From: CAWINX01 sp963837585 | GTDB lineage: Bacteria; Actinomycetota; Thermoleophilia; Solirubrobacterales; 70-9 | Assembly: GCA_963837585.1 (NCBI GenBank) | Contig: CAWINX010000003.1 | Span: 310,001-374,000 of the forward strand | Reading direction: 5' to 3' | Length of the DNA: 64,000 nucleotides | Part shown: piece after piece, positions 26,248 to 36,360 of the stretch | How the letters are laid out: the number at the start of each line of letters is the position of its first letter | How positions within the stretch are numbered: position 1 is the stretch's first letter | Program-made: the position numbers and the translations under genes | The notes under the pieces: model-generated | The model's input: the letters and a program-made list of their open reading frames with translations, nothing else | Told to the model about the DNA's origin: nothing | The model's database searches: none

Positions 26248-27066
26248 ATGGCAGACGGCGGCGAACGACGCATGGTCTTCGACCTTCGCGGGCGGCGCAG
26301 GCACGTCGTCAAAGTCGTCTACGCGATTCTCGCCCTGCTGATGGGCGCCAGCCTCTTCCTCGTCGTCGGGCCGGTCAACCTCGGCGGTCTGCTCGGCAAC
26401 AGCAGCTCCAGCAGCGCCAGCTCCGGCCTCGACGATCAGGCCGCCAAGATCGAGCGCAAACTGAAAAAGAACCCGAACGACGAGGCCCTGCTGCTCGCCC
26501 TCACCCGCACGCGGATCAGCGCCGGCAACACGCTGGTCAACGTCGACCCGACCACCGGCCAGCAGTCGGTCACGCCCGAGGCCCGTGCCGAGTACCAGCA
26601 GGCCGCCGTTGCCTGGAATCGCTATCTGAAGCAAGATCCGCGGCCGCCCAGCACCGCGGCCGCCCAGCTCGCTGCCACCGCCTTCTTCTCCCTCGCCCAA
26701 ACGGCGACCACCGGCGCCGAGGCCGAGGATGACGTAAAGAGCGCCGCCCATGCGCAGCAGATCGTCGCCGATGCCCGGCCCAACCTCGGCACGGTGAGCA
26801 CACTGGCGATCTACAAGTACTACTCGCTCGATTTCGCCGGTGGCGACAGGGCGACCAAGCAGGCGGAGAAGCTCGCCATCTCAAAGTCGCAGGCAAAGAG
26901 CGTCAAGACCCAGCTCGCCTCGATCCGAAAGCAGGCGAAGAAGTTCCAAACGCAGCAGCAGCAGCTGGCCAAGGCGCAGAAGGGGCAGGGCAAACAGGAG
27001 CTCCAGAACCCGCTCGGCGGCCTCTCTGGAGGCGGCGCCTCCAGCGGCACCACCCTCGCTCCCTAG
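26248..27066 (+). CDS. Membrane-anchored helical repeat (TPR-like) protein
   Basis: 272 residues. A cytoplasmic start is followed by one membrane helix at about residues 24-45 (VVYAILALLMGASLFLVVGP), a serine-rich linker, then helices resembling tetratricopeptide repeats (KKNPNDEALLLALTRTRISA, AYQ-rich pairs). The C-terminus is a Gln/Lys-rich coiled coil (KFQTQQQQLAKAQKG) and a Gly/Ser tail. Such proteins are common beside Tat genes in this lineage; the role is unknown. It starts 9 bases after the tatC stop. Confidence 0.75.
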   Translation: MADGGERRMVFDLRGRRRHVVKVVYAILALLMGASLFLVVGPVNLGGLLGNSSSSSASSGLDDQAAKIERKLKKNPNDEALLLALTRTRISAGNTLVNVDPTTGQQSVTPEARAEYQQAAVAWNRYLKQDPRPPSTAAAQLAATAFFSLAQTATTGAEAEDDVKSAAHAQQIVADARPNLGTVSTLAIYKYYSLDFAGGDRATKQAEKLAISKSQAKSVKTQLASIRKQAKKFQTQQQQLAKAQKGQGKQELQNPLGGLSGGGASSGTTLAP

Positions 27067-27122
27067 CCGCTTCCTATACTTCCGATCCGGCTTCGGGCTC
27101 CCGCCCGAGCCGTCGCTTCACT

Positions 27123-27195
27123 GGGCCGTTAGCTCAACCGGTAGAGCAGGAGACTCTTAATCTCAAGGTTCCGGGTTCGATCCCCGGGCGGCCCA
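27123..27195 (+). tRNA. tRNA-Lys (CTT anticodon)
   Basis: A 73-base cloverleaf. Acceptor GGGCCGT pairs with GCGGCCC (G-T at the last pair), discriminator A; D arm TAGCTCAACCGGTAGAGC; anticodon loop CTCTTAA with anticodon CTT; T arm CCGGGTTCGATCCCCGG. CCA is not encoded. Its 3' end lies one base from the stop codon of the convergent secreted-protein gene. Confidence 0.96.
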
Positions 27196-27196
27196 C

Positions 27197-27966
27197 TCAC
27201 CGCATCCAGCAGGGCTTGAAGACGGTGCCGGCGATCGCGGTGCCGTCGGCGAAGGTGAGTCTGCCGCGCACCTCGAGCAGGCCGTCGGCGCAGCGGGCGG
27301 AGGTGTAGCTGCGGGTCCGCCCGCGGTACGGTAGGTGCGGTGGATCGCCAGGCTTCCGGAGGTCAGCGAGCCATAGCCGCCGGCGATCGAGGGCACGTCG
27401 GTGTTCAGCCGGTATCCGAAGCGGCCGAAGTGGACCTTCTCAATCGTCGTCACCGCCACGTAGGTGGTCGGCGCGGGGGTCGTGGTGTAGGCGTGGATCA
27501 CGACCGTCGCGTCGCGCCCTTTTCGAGGCCCGTTGAAAAAGGTCAGCGGCGACGTCGCCGGGATCGGCGCCTGCCCGGGGAAGCTGAGGATCGCCTTGGC
27601 CCTGCCGGTTCCGACGATCGCGCGGCGGCAGGTCCGGCGCGCCGCGACGACGGTCTCGTTGGCGAGCGCGGCGGCCCGGCAGGTCGGCAGCCCACGCGTC
27701 GTCAGCCGTCCGTTGCGATCGAAAAGCAGGAGGATTGTCTTGAGCGGCGGTGGCGTGGTTCGGTCCTTGGTCGAAATCGTCGCGTGACCGCCGATTCGGA
27801 TCGGCGCGAAGGCCCGCTTGGGCAACACTTTCGGGTGAAAGCTTCCGTCGGCGACGACGACGATGTTGCCCAACACAACGCGGGCGCCAGAAGCGGAACC
27901 GGCGGCGAGGCCGACCGCCAGGAGCGCCGCGACGAACAGCGATCGTCTCGCTCGCGCACGGCGCAC
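27197..27966 (-). CDS. Secreted protein of a three-member paralogous family (copy 1), one frame break
   Basis: About 256 residues with a signal peptide (RRSLFVAALLAVGLAAGSASG). The mature part has LLLFDRNGRLTTRGLPTCRA, CRRAIVGTGRAKA and FFNGPRKGRDATVVIHAY. The same pattern recurs in the genes at 32485-33269 and 42436-43225: a 'FD+NG..T+G+PTC' block, a 'C.+AIVGTG+A' block and an 'FN..P+G..P+..HTY' block. The frame breaks near 27328; the restored end is YTSARCADGLLEVRGRL and GTVFKPCWMR. Function is unknown. It lies downstream of the TetR gene. Confidence 0.72.
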
Positions 27967-27973
27967 GGCCGGC

Positions 27974-28675
27974 CTACGCTCCCTCGGCTTGTTCCTTGAG
28001 CAGATCCCGGGCCAGACGACGCTGCTCGGCCGCCCCCTCCGGGCCGAGGAAGGGCTGCGTCATCCAATACATCAGGTCCGGCAGTCGGGAGGGCAGCTGC
28101 GCGGTGGCGCCGTGGAGGATCTCGCTGTAGAGGAACTCGTAGACGCCGCCGACCAGCGCCAGCGAGGTGAGCCCGGGCAGCTCCGAGGAAGCCTCCGAGC
28201 GCCCCGCCTCGATGAAGTGGGTGAACTGGCGGATCGCCGCGTCGCGGCGGGCCAGCGCCTTCGGCCCGGCCGCCTGGATCTCGACGATGCAAAAGCGCGC
28301 GGCGGCGGGGCGCTCGGCGATGATCCTCAGGAAGGCGGCCAGGCCGTAGCGGATCCTGGTCGCCCAGGTTGCGTCCCGAGGAGCGTCGAAGCCACTCGTC
28401 GTCACGTCGAACAACATCGCCAGCGCCACCTCGAAGGCGGCCAGGAAACATGCCTGCTTGTCGTCGAACAGCTCGTAGAAGGTCTTGCGCGAGACGCCGG
28501 CGACGTTGATCACGTCGACCACGCGGGTTTCGGCGTAGCCGCGCTCAGCACAGACATCCACCATCGCCGCGAGGATCCGGGTTCGCTGCTGGGCAGCCAC
28601 CTGTTCGCGAGTGAGGCCGTGCCGGCCGCGCGGCAATCGCTGAAGCTCGCTGATCGTGTCTTCAGGATGGGCCAC
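27974..28675 (-). CDS. TetR/AcrR family transcriptional regulator
   Basis: 233 residues. The N-terminal helix-turn-helix is typical: RILAAMVDVCAERGYAETRV followed by VINVAGVSRKTFYELFDDKQACFLAAF. The C-terminal ligand domain shows WATRIRYGLAAFLRIIAERP and a closing LPDLMYWMTQPFLG. It is divergent from the MMPL transporter, so it probably represses that gene and its own operon, which includes the secreted protein downstream (8 bases apart). Confidence 0.92.
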   Translation of the reverse strand: MAHPEDTISELQRLPRGRHGLTREQVAAQQRTRILAAMVDVCAERGYAETRVVDVINVAGVSRKTFYELFDDKQACFLAAFEVALAMLFDVTTSGFDAPRDATWATRIRYGLAAFLRIIAERPAAARFCIVEIQAAGPKALARRDAAIRQFTHFIEAGRSEASSELPGLTSLALVGGVYEFLYSEILHGATAQLPSRLPDLMYWMTQPFLGPEGAAEQRRLARDLLKEQAEGA

Positions 28676-28752
28676 CGCTTTACTTTAGGGAATCGAGTGC
28701 TTCTTCCAACAGGCCTAACTTAGAAACAAAGGTGATTTCGTGCCTGGGCTGG

Positions 28753-28800
28753 TATAAGCAACTGCCTGTCTTTTCGGCCCTTCAGGGAAGGAAAACAGGC
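28753..28800. promoter_or_regulatory. Candidate promoter/operator between tetR and the MMPL gene
   Basis: The 160-base divergent region is AT-richer than its surroundings. TATAAG at 28753-28758 could be a -10 for the rightward gene. GCCTGT at 28764-28769 faces ACAGGC at 28795-28800, with partly complementary T/A-rich flanks between, a possible operator or leader hairpin. The TetR operator itself cannot be identified with certainty. Confidence 0.3.
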
Positions 28801-28835
28801 AGGGGAAGGGGAAATTTGACCGGCCAAGGTGCATC

Positions 28836-31800
28836 GTGGCATTGCGACGTGTGCTGACCAAGAAGACGAGCAAGGCCACGAGGCGACGCCGCGGGGGCAA
28901 TCGCGATTCCGGCGTGCCGTGGTCCCTGCGCCGCCCGAAGCGGACGCTCGTCGTCGCGGCCCTCGTCATCGTCTTCCTCGGCATCCTCGGGCTGAACGTC
29001 GAGAGCCGGCTTTCGCCGACCTCCCTCGACATCAACGGCACCCAGTCTTCGCGCGCCAACCGGATGCTGCAGCGCTACTTCGGAGACTCGGCGCCCTTCC
29101 CGATCCTCCTCCGCGGCCCCGCGGCGGCGCTCGACCGGCAGGGCCAGGCGCTGGTCCGAGCCCTGCGCCGCGACCCCAAGGTAACGACGCTGTCCCCGTG
29201 GGACCAGGGCGGCGTCAGCAACCTTCGCCCCAGCCCCAACAAGGCGCTGATCCTCACCGACTTCCACGTCGGGCTCGAGAAGGCGGTCAAGGACACCGTC
29301 CCCTACCTCAACAAGACCCTCGAGGAGCAGATAACGCCGCCGGTGCGCGCCACCCAGACCGGCTTCGCCAGCATCTCGCGGGCGATCCAGGACGAGTCGA
29401 TCAGCTCGGCCGAGAAGGACGAGCTGATCGCCCTTCCCTTCCTCCTGCTGGTTCTGCTGCTCGTCTTCCGCTCGCCGGTCGCCGCGATGATCCCGCTGAT
29501 CTTCGGCGTGATCACCGTGATCAGCACGCGCGGCGTCCTCACGATCGCCAGCAACTACTTCTCGGTCGATGCCTTCGCCCTCACGGTCAGCTCGATGATG
29601 GGCCTCGCCTTAGGGGTGGACTACGCGCTGTTGATGGTCTCGCGCTTCCGCGAGGAGCTCGCCGGGGGAGCGGAGCCGGGCGCCGCTGCTCGTACGACCC
29701 GGCGCACCGCCGGGCGCACCACGGTCTTTGCCGGCAGCACCCTCTTCCTCTCGATGTTCGTCTCGATCTTCATCGTGCCGGGCTCCCTGCTGATCTCCCT
29801 CGCCACCACGGTGATCGTCGTCGTGGTGATCAGCGTCCTCACCTCGACTCTCGTCGCCCCCGCCCTGTTCGCCCTGCTCGGGCCCCAGCGTCGACCGCTG
29901 GCGCATCGGCAGGGCCGCCAGAGAGGACTCCGGCTTGATGGCGGCGGTGGGCGCCGCGCTGGCGCGTCCGCGGCTGGCCGCTGCCGTGATCGGCGGGGTG
30001 GTCCTGATCCTCGCCGCGCCGGCGGTCGCGCTGAAGACCGGGCCGCCCAGCACCAACCAGCTTCCTTCCAGCGACTCCGCCAGGCGCGATGCGGCGATCG
30101 TCAACCGGGCGATCGGCTCCGGCTTCGCCGCCCCCTTCTCGGTCCTCGCGGCGACGGACCAGGGCCCGATCACCGACTCGGCCCACCTCTCCGAGCTGTC
30201 GGCCTGGCAGCATCAGCTCGCCGCCCTGCCCGGTGTGCGGGCGGTGATCGGGCCCGACCAGGTGGCCCAGCGGGTCAAACCGATTCAGAAAGCGGGCAAG
30301 GACCTGCTGGCCGGCCGGGGTTCCGCCGGGCGCGCGCTCGCCGGGGTACGCCGTCTCGGCGTCAACCTGGGTCGCGCGGCGCGCGGCGTCACCCAGCTCC
30401 GCATCGGCCTCGCCAAGGCGACCTTCGGTGCCGTCCTGCTCGGCAGCGGGGCTGGACAGGCCGAGGGGGCTTCCAGCCAAATCGCCGACGGCCTCAACCA
30501 GGCGAGCAAGGGCAGTAGCCAGGCTGTCACCGCCCTCAGCTCGTTCGCGGCCGGGTCGCGCAAACTCGCTGCGGGCCAGCAACAGACGATCCTCCCGACG
30601 CTGAACTTCAAGTTCGCGGCGCACGATCTCAGGGCCAACATCGTCTCCAATGTCAACCCGAGCGCCAAGCGGATCAAGCGGGATCTGCACGACGAGGTCA
30701 ACAACCAGTTGCCGCCGCTCCAATCCGCCGCCAAAGACGCCGACGAGCAGCTCCAGATCGCCTGGGCGCAGCTCAACGGGATGACGGTCGGGAAAACCGA
30801 TCCCAACTACGCGGCGGCGCTGGACGCCGTGCGTCAGGCGACCGCGGCGGTAAGCGGCACCGACCCCTCCACCAACCAGCCCTACAGCGCCGGCTACACC
30901 GGTCTCCCCAGTGAGCTTTCGGCGATGCAGACTCGCCTGCAAAACGACGCCGACGACGCCGACAACGTCGTCGATTGGCTGGTCAACACCGCCGAGCCGA
31001 ACTTGAACACGATGTACCTGCAGATGAAGAGGTTGAACGCGGGTGAGATCAAGCTGACCAAGGGAAGCAACACGCTGGCGAACGGCGCCCGGCGCCTCTC
31101 CGACGCATCCGTCCCCCTCAACGACGGGCTGACGCGCCTCACCGGCGGCGCCGAGCAGCTCACCGGCGGCCTCTCCCAGCTCCAGGGCGGCAACGTCCAA
31201 CTCGCCCGAAGCCTCTCCGACGGCTTCCGCCAGAGCCGACCCCTACAGAGCGGCCTGCGCCTCATGCAGGTCAGGGTGCTCGCCGGCAACCGCCAGATCC
31301 GCCGCAACGTCGGGCAGATCCGCACCCAGTCCCCGGGGATCTTCAACTCCGGCTTCTTCGTCCTCTCCGCGCTCGACGGTGCGTCGCCGCAGGCTCGCGA
31401 GCGCGCCGGCACGACGATCGACCTCCAGCACGGCGGCCAGGCGACCAACGTCACGGTGATCCCGACCTCGACCTTCAACACGCCCGGCTCGACCCGCCTC
31501 TATCGCCGCCTCCAGGACAGCGCCGCCGACTTCAGCCGCCGCACGGGGCTCACCACCGGGGTGGCCGGCGGGCCGGCGACGGTCACCGACTACGACCGGG
31601 TGACGAGCGCCCGCATCCCCTGGTTGGTGCTGGCGATCGCGATCGCCACCTTCCTGATGTTGGTCCTCGTGCTGCGGGCCCTGCCGCTGGCGGCCCTCGC
31701 CGTCGGCCTCAACCTGCTCACCGTCGGCGTCGCCTTCGGCGTCCTCACCCTGCTCTTCAACGTTCCCGAGGGCTATCCGCTGGGCGGCCACACCTACATC

Positions 31801-32214
31801 GACGCGGTCAGCGTGACGATGATCTTCGGCGTCGTCTTCGGGCTCTCGATCGACTACGCGGTCTTCCTGCTGATGCGGATGCGCGAGGCCCACGACGGGG
31901 GCGCCGACCACGCGGCCTCGATCTCCTTCGGCCTGGAGAAAACGGCCCGGGTGATCACCGGCGCGGCGGCGATCATGATGGCCGTCTTCATCGCCTTCGG
32001 CACCGCCAGCATCGCGACCGTCAGCCAGCTCGGCATCGGCCTCACCGTCGCGGTCATCCTCGACGCCACGGTGGTCAGGATCGTCCTGCTGCCGGCGCTG
32101 ATGCTGCTGATCGGCGAGCGCGTCTGGTGGCTGCCTCGCTGGCTCGATCGCATCATGCCCAAGATCGACGCCCACGGGACCGAGGCCGAAGCCCCCAAAG
32201 CGCAGGTCGGCTGA
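28836..32214 (+). CDS. MMPL-family (RND) transporter with a very large periplasmic domain, one frame break
   Basis: About 1,125 residues after correcting one extra C in a CCC run near 29884. Two RND halves are visible: GLALGVDYALLMVSRFREE in the first and FGLSIDYAVFLLMRMREAH in the second, carrying the GxxxDY-type proton-relay motifs. Between them are about 500 extracytoplasmic residues with helical repeats resembling YhgE/Pip proteins (LTGGAEQLTGGLSQLQGGNV). Actinobacterial MMPL proteins export lipids to the envelope. The gene is divergent from tetR and lies upstream of an mce cluster, consistent with lipid traffic. The GTG start is inferred. Confidence 0.85.
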
Positions 32215-32231
32215 GCGAGCGACTTAGGTTC

Positions 32232-32484
32232 TTAGGGCTGGACGGCGGAGCGTTCCATCTCGGCGGCCGCGGCCTCGCTGCCGAAGTAGGGCAGCACCGC
32301 GAGGTGCATCAGCTCCGGCAGCAGCGAGCGGAACTCGGCCGCCCCCTGCTCCTCGAGCGGCGTCGCCAGTCGCGAGTAGACGACCGCGTGGATCCCGGCG
32401 ACGATTCCCTCCGAGGTGATCGACGGTGGCGCCTCCTGGCCATCTCCAAGCTCCTCGCGGGCGGGACTGCCCTCCCGCTTCGGG
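32232..32484 (-). pseudogene. Remnant of a TetR-family regulator (C-terminal part only)
   Basis: On the minus strand the frame ending at TAA 32232-32234 reads ITSEGIVAGIHAVVYSRLAT, then LLPELMHLAVLPYFGSEAAA, the typical end of a TetR ligand domain and similar to the end of the intact TetR at 27974. No helix-turn-helix remains: upstream lies the end of the secreted-protein gene. No convincing start codon is present. It looks like a truncated second regulator left by a rearrangement. Confidence 0.55.
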
Positions 32485-33269
32485 CTACTTACTCTTCTGC
32501 TTGCACCTCTGGACGCCCGTCGGCGTCAGGGTCTGGCCGTCGGCGAAGCTGAAGGCGCCGCGGTACTTCCACTTCTTGGTGGCGCACTTGGCGCTGACGT
32601 AGCTGCGCCTCTTGCCCCTGTACTTGTACTTCCTGTTCACCTTCGTCTGGAAGTGGGTGAGCGAGGCGGTGCCGCCCGCGATCGGGGGGATCTGGACGTC
32701 GAGCCGCGGCCCGTAGCCCTTCTTGTTGTAGTTGCGTGATGACGCCGGTGAGGATGGTCGAGACCTGGACCGGCGTCGAGCCGAAGGTGTGGACCAGGAG
32801 CACCGGCTTCCTGCCCTGCGGCACGCCGTTGAAGGCGGTCACGGTCACGGTCTCGGTGAAAACCGTGTCGCCGACCGGGATCAGCACCGTCGCCTTGCCG
32901 CTGCCGACGATCGCCTTCGGGCATATCCCCTTCGCCTGGTCGGTCGTCGTGTTCTGCAGCTTCCCGTTGGTGCAGGTCGGGATGCCATGCGTGTAGAGCT
33001 TTACGTTCTTGTCGAAGTCGAGCACGGCTCGGTTCGCCGGCACCGGGACGCCGTTGGACGCCGTTGTCGTCGAGAGGTCGGTGACGACGTTCAGCGTCGC
33101 CGGCTGGAACTTGCTCTTCGAGAGCTTCGAGGGCGAAATGGTCGCCCTCCAGCCCTGCACGTTGCCGTCGGGCACCGGGGCCGGCGGGGTTTGCTGCGAA
33201 GGCTGCGGCGGTGGCGAGAGCCATCACGCCCACTGCCAGGCTCATCGTCAAAATCAATCGCTTGCGCAT
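32485..33269 (-). CDS. Secreted protein of the paralogous family (copy 2), two frame breaks
   Basis: About 260 residues. Signal peptide MRKRLILTMSLAVGVMALAT. After breaks near 33190 and 32740 are corrected, the mature protein contains VLDFDKNVKLYTHGIPTCTN, CPKAIVGSGKATV, AFNGVPQGRKPVLLVHTFG and a C-terminal PPIAGGTASLTHFQTKVNRK, closing CKQKSK. The length modulo 3 fits two insertions. The block order matches copies 1 and 3. A GAGGAGA ribosome site precedes the ATG at 33269. It is divergent from the mce cluster. Confidence 0.72.
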
Positions 33270-33530
33270 CGGGGTCTCTCCTCTTTCTTCCCTGCCCACT
33301 TAGCGCTGCAAGTACAGGAACCCAGCGTAGCGGCCCGAGTTGCTCGGCCGGTCGGGGTTTTCCCGCGAATCTGAGCCGCGGGATCGCCGCAGCCAAGCGT
33401 CCGCCAGGCGACGTTGACTTCCAGTTAACGCAGGCGAATTACGGCACTCTCCGCCGGGGCGCTCGGATACGATCCCTTCGCCAGTTCCACCGGGTCGGAG
33501 GCCGGGGAACGGGAGGCGAGAACGACCCGC

Positions 33531-34932
33531 GTGTCCGTGAATCCATCAGGAGAGGAGCGACGGCCGGTGCTCACCCGGCGGCCGACGGTTGCCCGCATCG
33601 CGGCCCTCGGGGCGATCGTCCTCTTCGTCATCTTGATCTTCGCGCTGGTCGTCAACAGCAACGGCGGCTACGGCTACAACCTGCTCTTCCAGAATGGCGG
33701 CCAGCTGGTCAGCGGCAACCAGGTGCTGATCGGCGGCCAGCCGGTCGGCTCGGTCGACAGCATTTCGCTGACCTCCGACAACCTCGCCGAGGTCCACGTC
33801 ACCGTCGACCAGCAGCTCCACGAAGGCTCCACGGCGGTGATTCGCGCCACCTCGCTCTCCGGCGAGGCCAACCACTACGTCTCGATCTCCCCCGGCCCCA
33901 ACAGCAACCCGGCGATGTCCGAGCGGCGCGACCATGGATCTCGCCTCGACCACGACCTCGGTCGACCTCGACCAGCTCTTCAACATCTTCACCCCGAAGA
34001 ACCGCCAGGGGCTGAGCAATTTCATCCGCGGCAACGCGGCGATCTACGCCGGCCGCGGCCCCCAGGCCAACCAGACCTACAAGTACTTCGGCCCGGCGCT
34101 CAACCGGACCAGCGCCTTCTTCGGCGAGCTGACCGCCGACCAGCGGCTGCTGCGCCGCTTCGTGGTCGGCTCGGCGAACCTCTTCACGGCGCTCTCCAGG
34201 CAGCACGACGCGCTCTCCTCCTCGGTCGCCAACGCAAACACCGCGTTCGCCTCGATCGCCAGCCAGAGCGCCTCGCTCGACCAGGCGCTGCGCCAGCTGC
34301 CGGCGACCTTCCGCCAGGGCAGCACCACCTTCGTCAACCTCCGCGCCGCGCTCGACGACCTCGATCCGCTGGTCAACACCTCGAAGACCGCCACCAAGAA
34401 CCTCGCCCCCTTCCTCGCCAAGACGCTCCCGGTCGTGCAGCGGGCGGTCCCGGTCTTCCGCAACCTGAAGCTGACCGTCGCCAGGCCCGGCGCCGCCAAC
34501 GACCTCGCCTACACGCTCGAGAAGCTGCCGACGATCCAGTCGCGCGCCAGCACCGCCTTCCCGCACGCGGTCAAGGCGATCGAGGACTACCAGCCGACCC
34601 TCAACTTCGCCCGCCCCTACACGCCCGACATCCTCAACGGCCTCGCCAAACTCGGCCAGGTGACCGCCTACTACGACGGGGTCGGCCACTACATCCGCGC
34701 CTCGGTCGGGACCAACCTCTTCGACTACAACGGCGGCACCAAAACGCTCGACCCGATCTCGCCGGCCGACAACTACAACGCCTTCGGCCCCGTCCACCCG
34801 CGTACCCCCTGCCCGGGCGGGGCGACGCAGTCGGCTCCCGACAACTCCAACCCGTTCGTCAACCCGCCGTGGGGCGCCAGCAGCGTCACCACGTCCGACT
34901 GCGTCCCCGGCGACGCGCCCCCCGGCCCATGA
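33531..34932 (+). CDS. MlaD/Mce-family protein 1, one frame break
   Basis: First of six consecutive Mce-type genes. About 466 residues: an N-terminal membrane anchor (about 25-45), then the MCE domain (LLFQNGGQLVSGNQVLIGG, VGSVDSISLT), then a long helical part. The frame breaks near 33925 (after NPAMS); removing one G gives DGATMDLASTTTSVDLDQLF. The C-terminus has a cysteine pair. Mce proteins form hexameric tubes carrying lipids across the envelope. GTG start with GGGAGG upstream; the next gene overlaps by four bases. Confidence 0.87.
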
Positions 34933-36360
34933 GGCGCGTCCTGCTGATCGGCGGAGTGGTGGTCGCGATCGTCGTCGCCGTGCTGCTGATCGGCGGCGGC
35001 GGCAGCGGCAGCGACTACCTGGTCCGCGCGGTCTTCGACAACGGCTCCTTCGTCGTCTCCGGCGAGGACGTCCGCGTCTCCGGCGCCAACGTCGGCAGCG
35101 TCCAGTCGGTCGGCGTCACCCTGCCGGGCGAGACGGCCTCCGAGCAGGGCGGCCCCCACGCGGTGCCCGGCAAAGCGGTCGTGGTGCTGGACATCACCGA
35201 CCCCGGCTTCCAGGACTTCCGCCGCGACGCCAGCTGCATCATCCGCCCGCAGTCGCTGATCGGCGAGCGCTACGTCGACTGCCGCCCGACCCTGCCGCGG
35301 GCGCCCGGCTCCAGCCCGCCGCCCTCGCTGGCCGAGGTCCCGAGCGGCCAGCCGGGCGCCGGCGAGCACCTGCTGCCGCTGGAGAACAACGGCAAGGCGG
35401 TCGACGTCGACCTGGTCAACGACATCTGGCGGCTGCCGTACACGCAGCGCTTCCGGATCATCCTCAACGAGCTCGGCGCCGGGCTTCGCCTCGCGGGGCA
35501 AAGACCTCGAGGAGGTGATCCGCCGCGCCGACCCGGCGCTGCGCGACACCGTCCGCCTGCTCGCGATCCTCGCCCACCAGAAGAACCAGCTGGCGCAGCT
35601 GGCCAAGGACTCCGAGACGATCATGCGGCCCTGGGCCCGCGAGCGCGCCCACGTCGCCGGCTTCTTCGACAGCGCCGGCTACTCCGCCCAGGCGACCGCC
35701 GAGAAGAGCCCGGCGCTGGAGGCCTCGCTGCAGAAGTTCCCGATCTTCCTGCGCCAGTTCCGCCTCACGATGCGCAGCCTGCAGGGCTTCTCCGACCAGG
35801 CGCTGCCGGTCACCCTGGCGCTCGGCAAGGCGGCGCCCTCGCTGACCGACGCGACCCAGCACCTGCCGGCCTTCTACAGCGCCTCGACCGTCTCGCTGCG
35901 CAGCCTCGGCGAGGCCGGCCAGGCGTCGGGGGCGAAGTTCCGCGCCGCCGACCCGGTCGTGCTCCTCGCCCGCGGCCTCGCCCAGACCGGGGCGCGGCCG
36001 CTGACCAACTTCAACCGCTTCCTCGGCACCACCCAGAAGACCGGCGGCTTCGAGAACCTGATGGCGCTGATCTACAACACCGCCGGCCAGGTCAACGGGT
36101 TCGACAAATACGGGCATTACCTGCGCACGATGGTCACGCCGAGCAACTGCTTCGACTACATCCCGAACCCGGCGGTCCCCGGCGCCGGCGCCGCCTGCGC
36201 CTCGGCGAAGTTCCAGAACACCGGCTCGACCTCGTCGGTCTCCTCGACCGCGGACACCTCCACCGCCGCGCTGCTGCGCGCCCAGCGCAAGCGCGAGCAG
36301 CTGCAGCAGGGCGGCGGCACCTCCGCCCCCGGCCTCCTCGACTACCTCTTGGCGCCATGA
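34929..36360 (+). CDS. MlaD/Mce-family protein 2, one frame break
   Basis: About 476 residues. N-terminal anchor (VLLIGGVVVAIVVAVLLIGG) and an MCE domain (VRAVFDNGSFVVSGEDVRVS, GANVGSVQSVGV) with a longer insertion around DITDPGFQDFRRDASCIIRP. The frame breaks near 35484; removing one T yields GLASRGKDLEEVIRRADPAL. The tail is Ser/Gln-rich and ends DYLLAP. ATGA overlaps join it to genes 1 and 3, so the six proteins are made in a fixed order. Confidence 0.87.

Noticed and set aside
29839..31200. 453-codon minus-strand frame opposite the MMPL gene
   Set aside because: Shadow frame: no domain, no ribosome site, and the opposite strand encodes a clear transporter.
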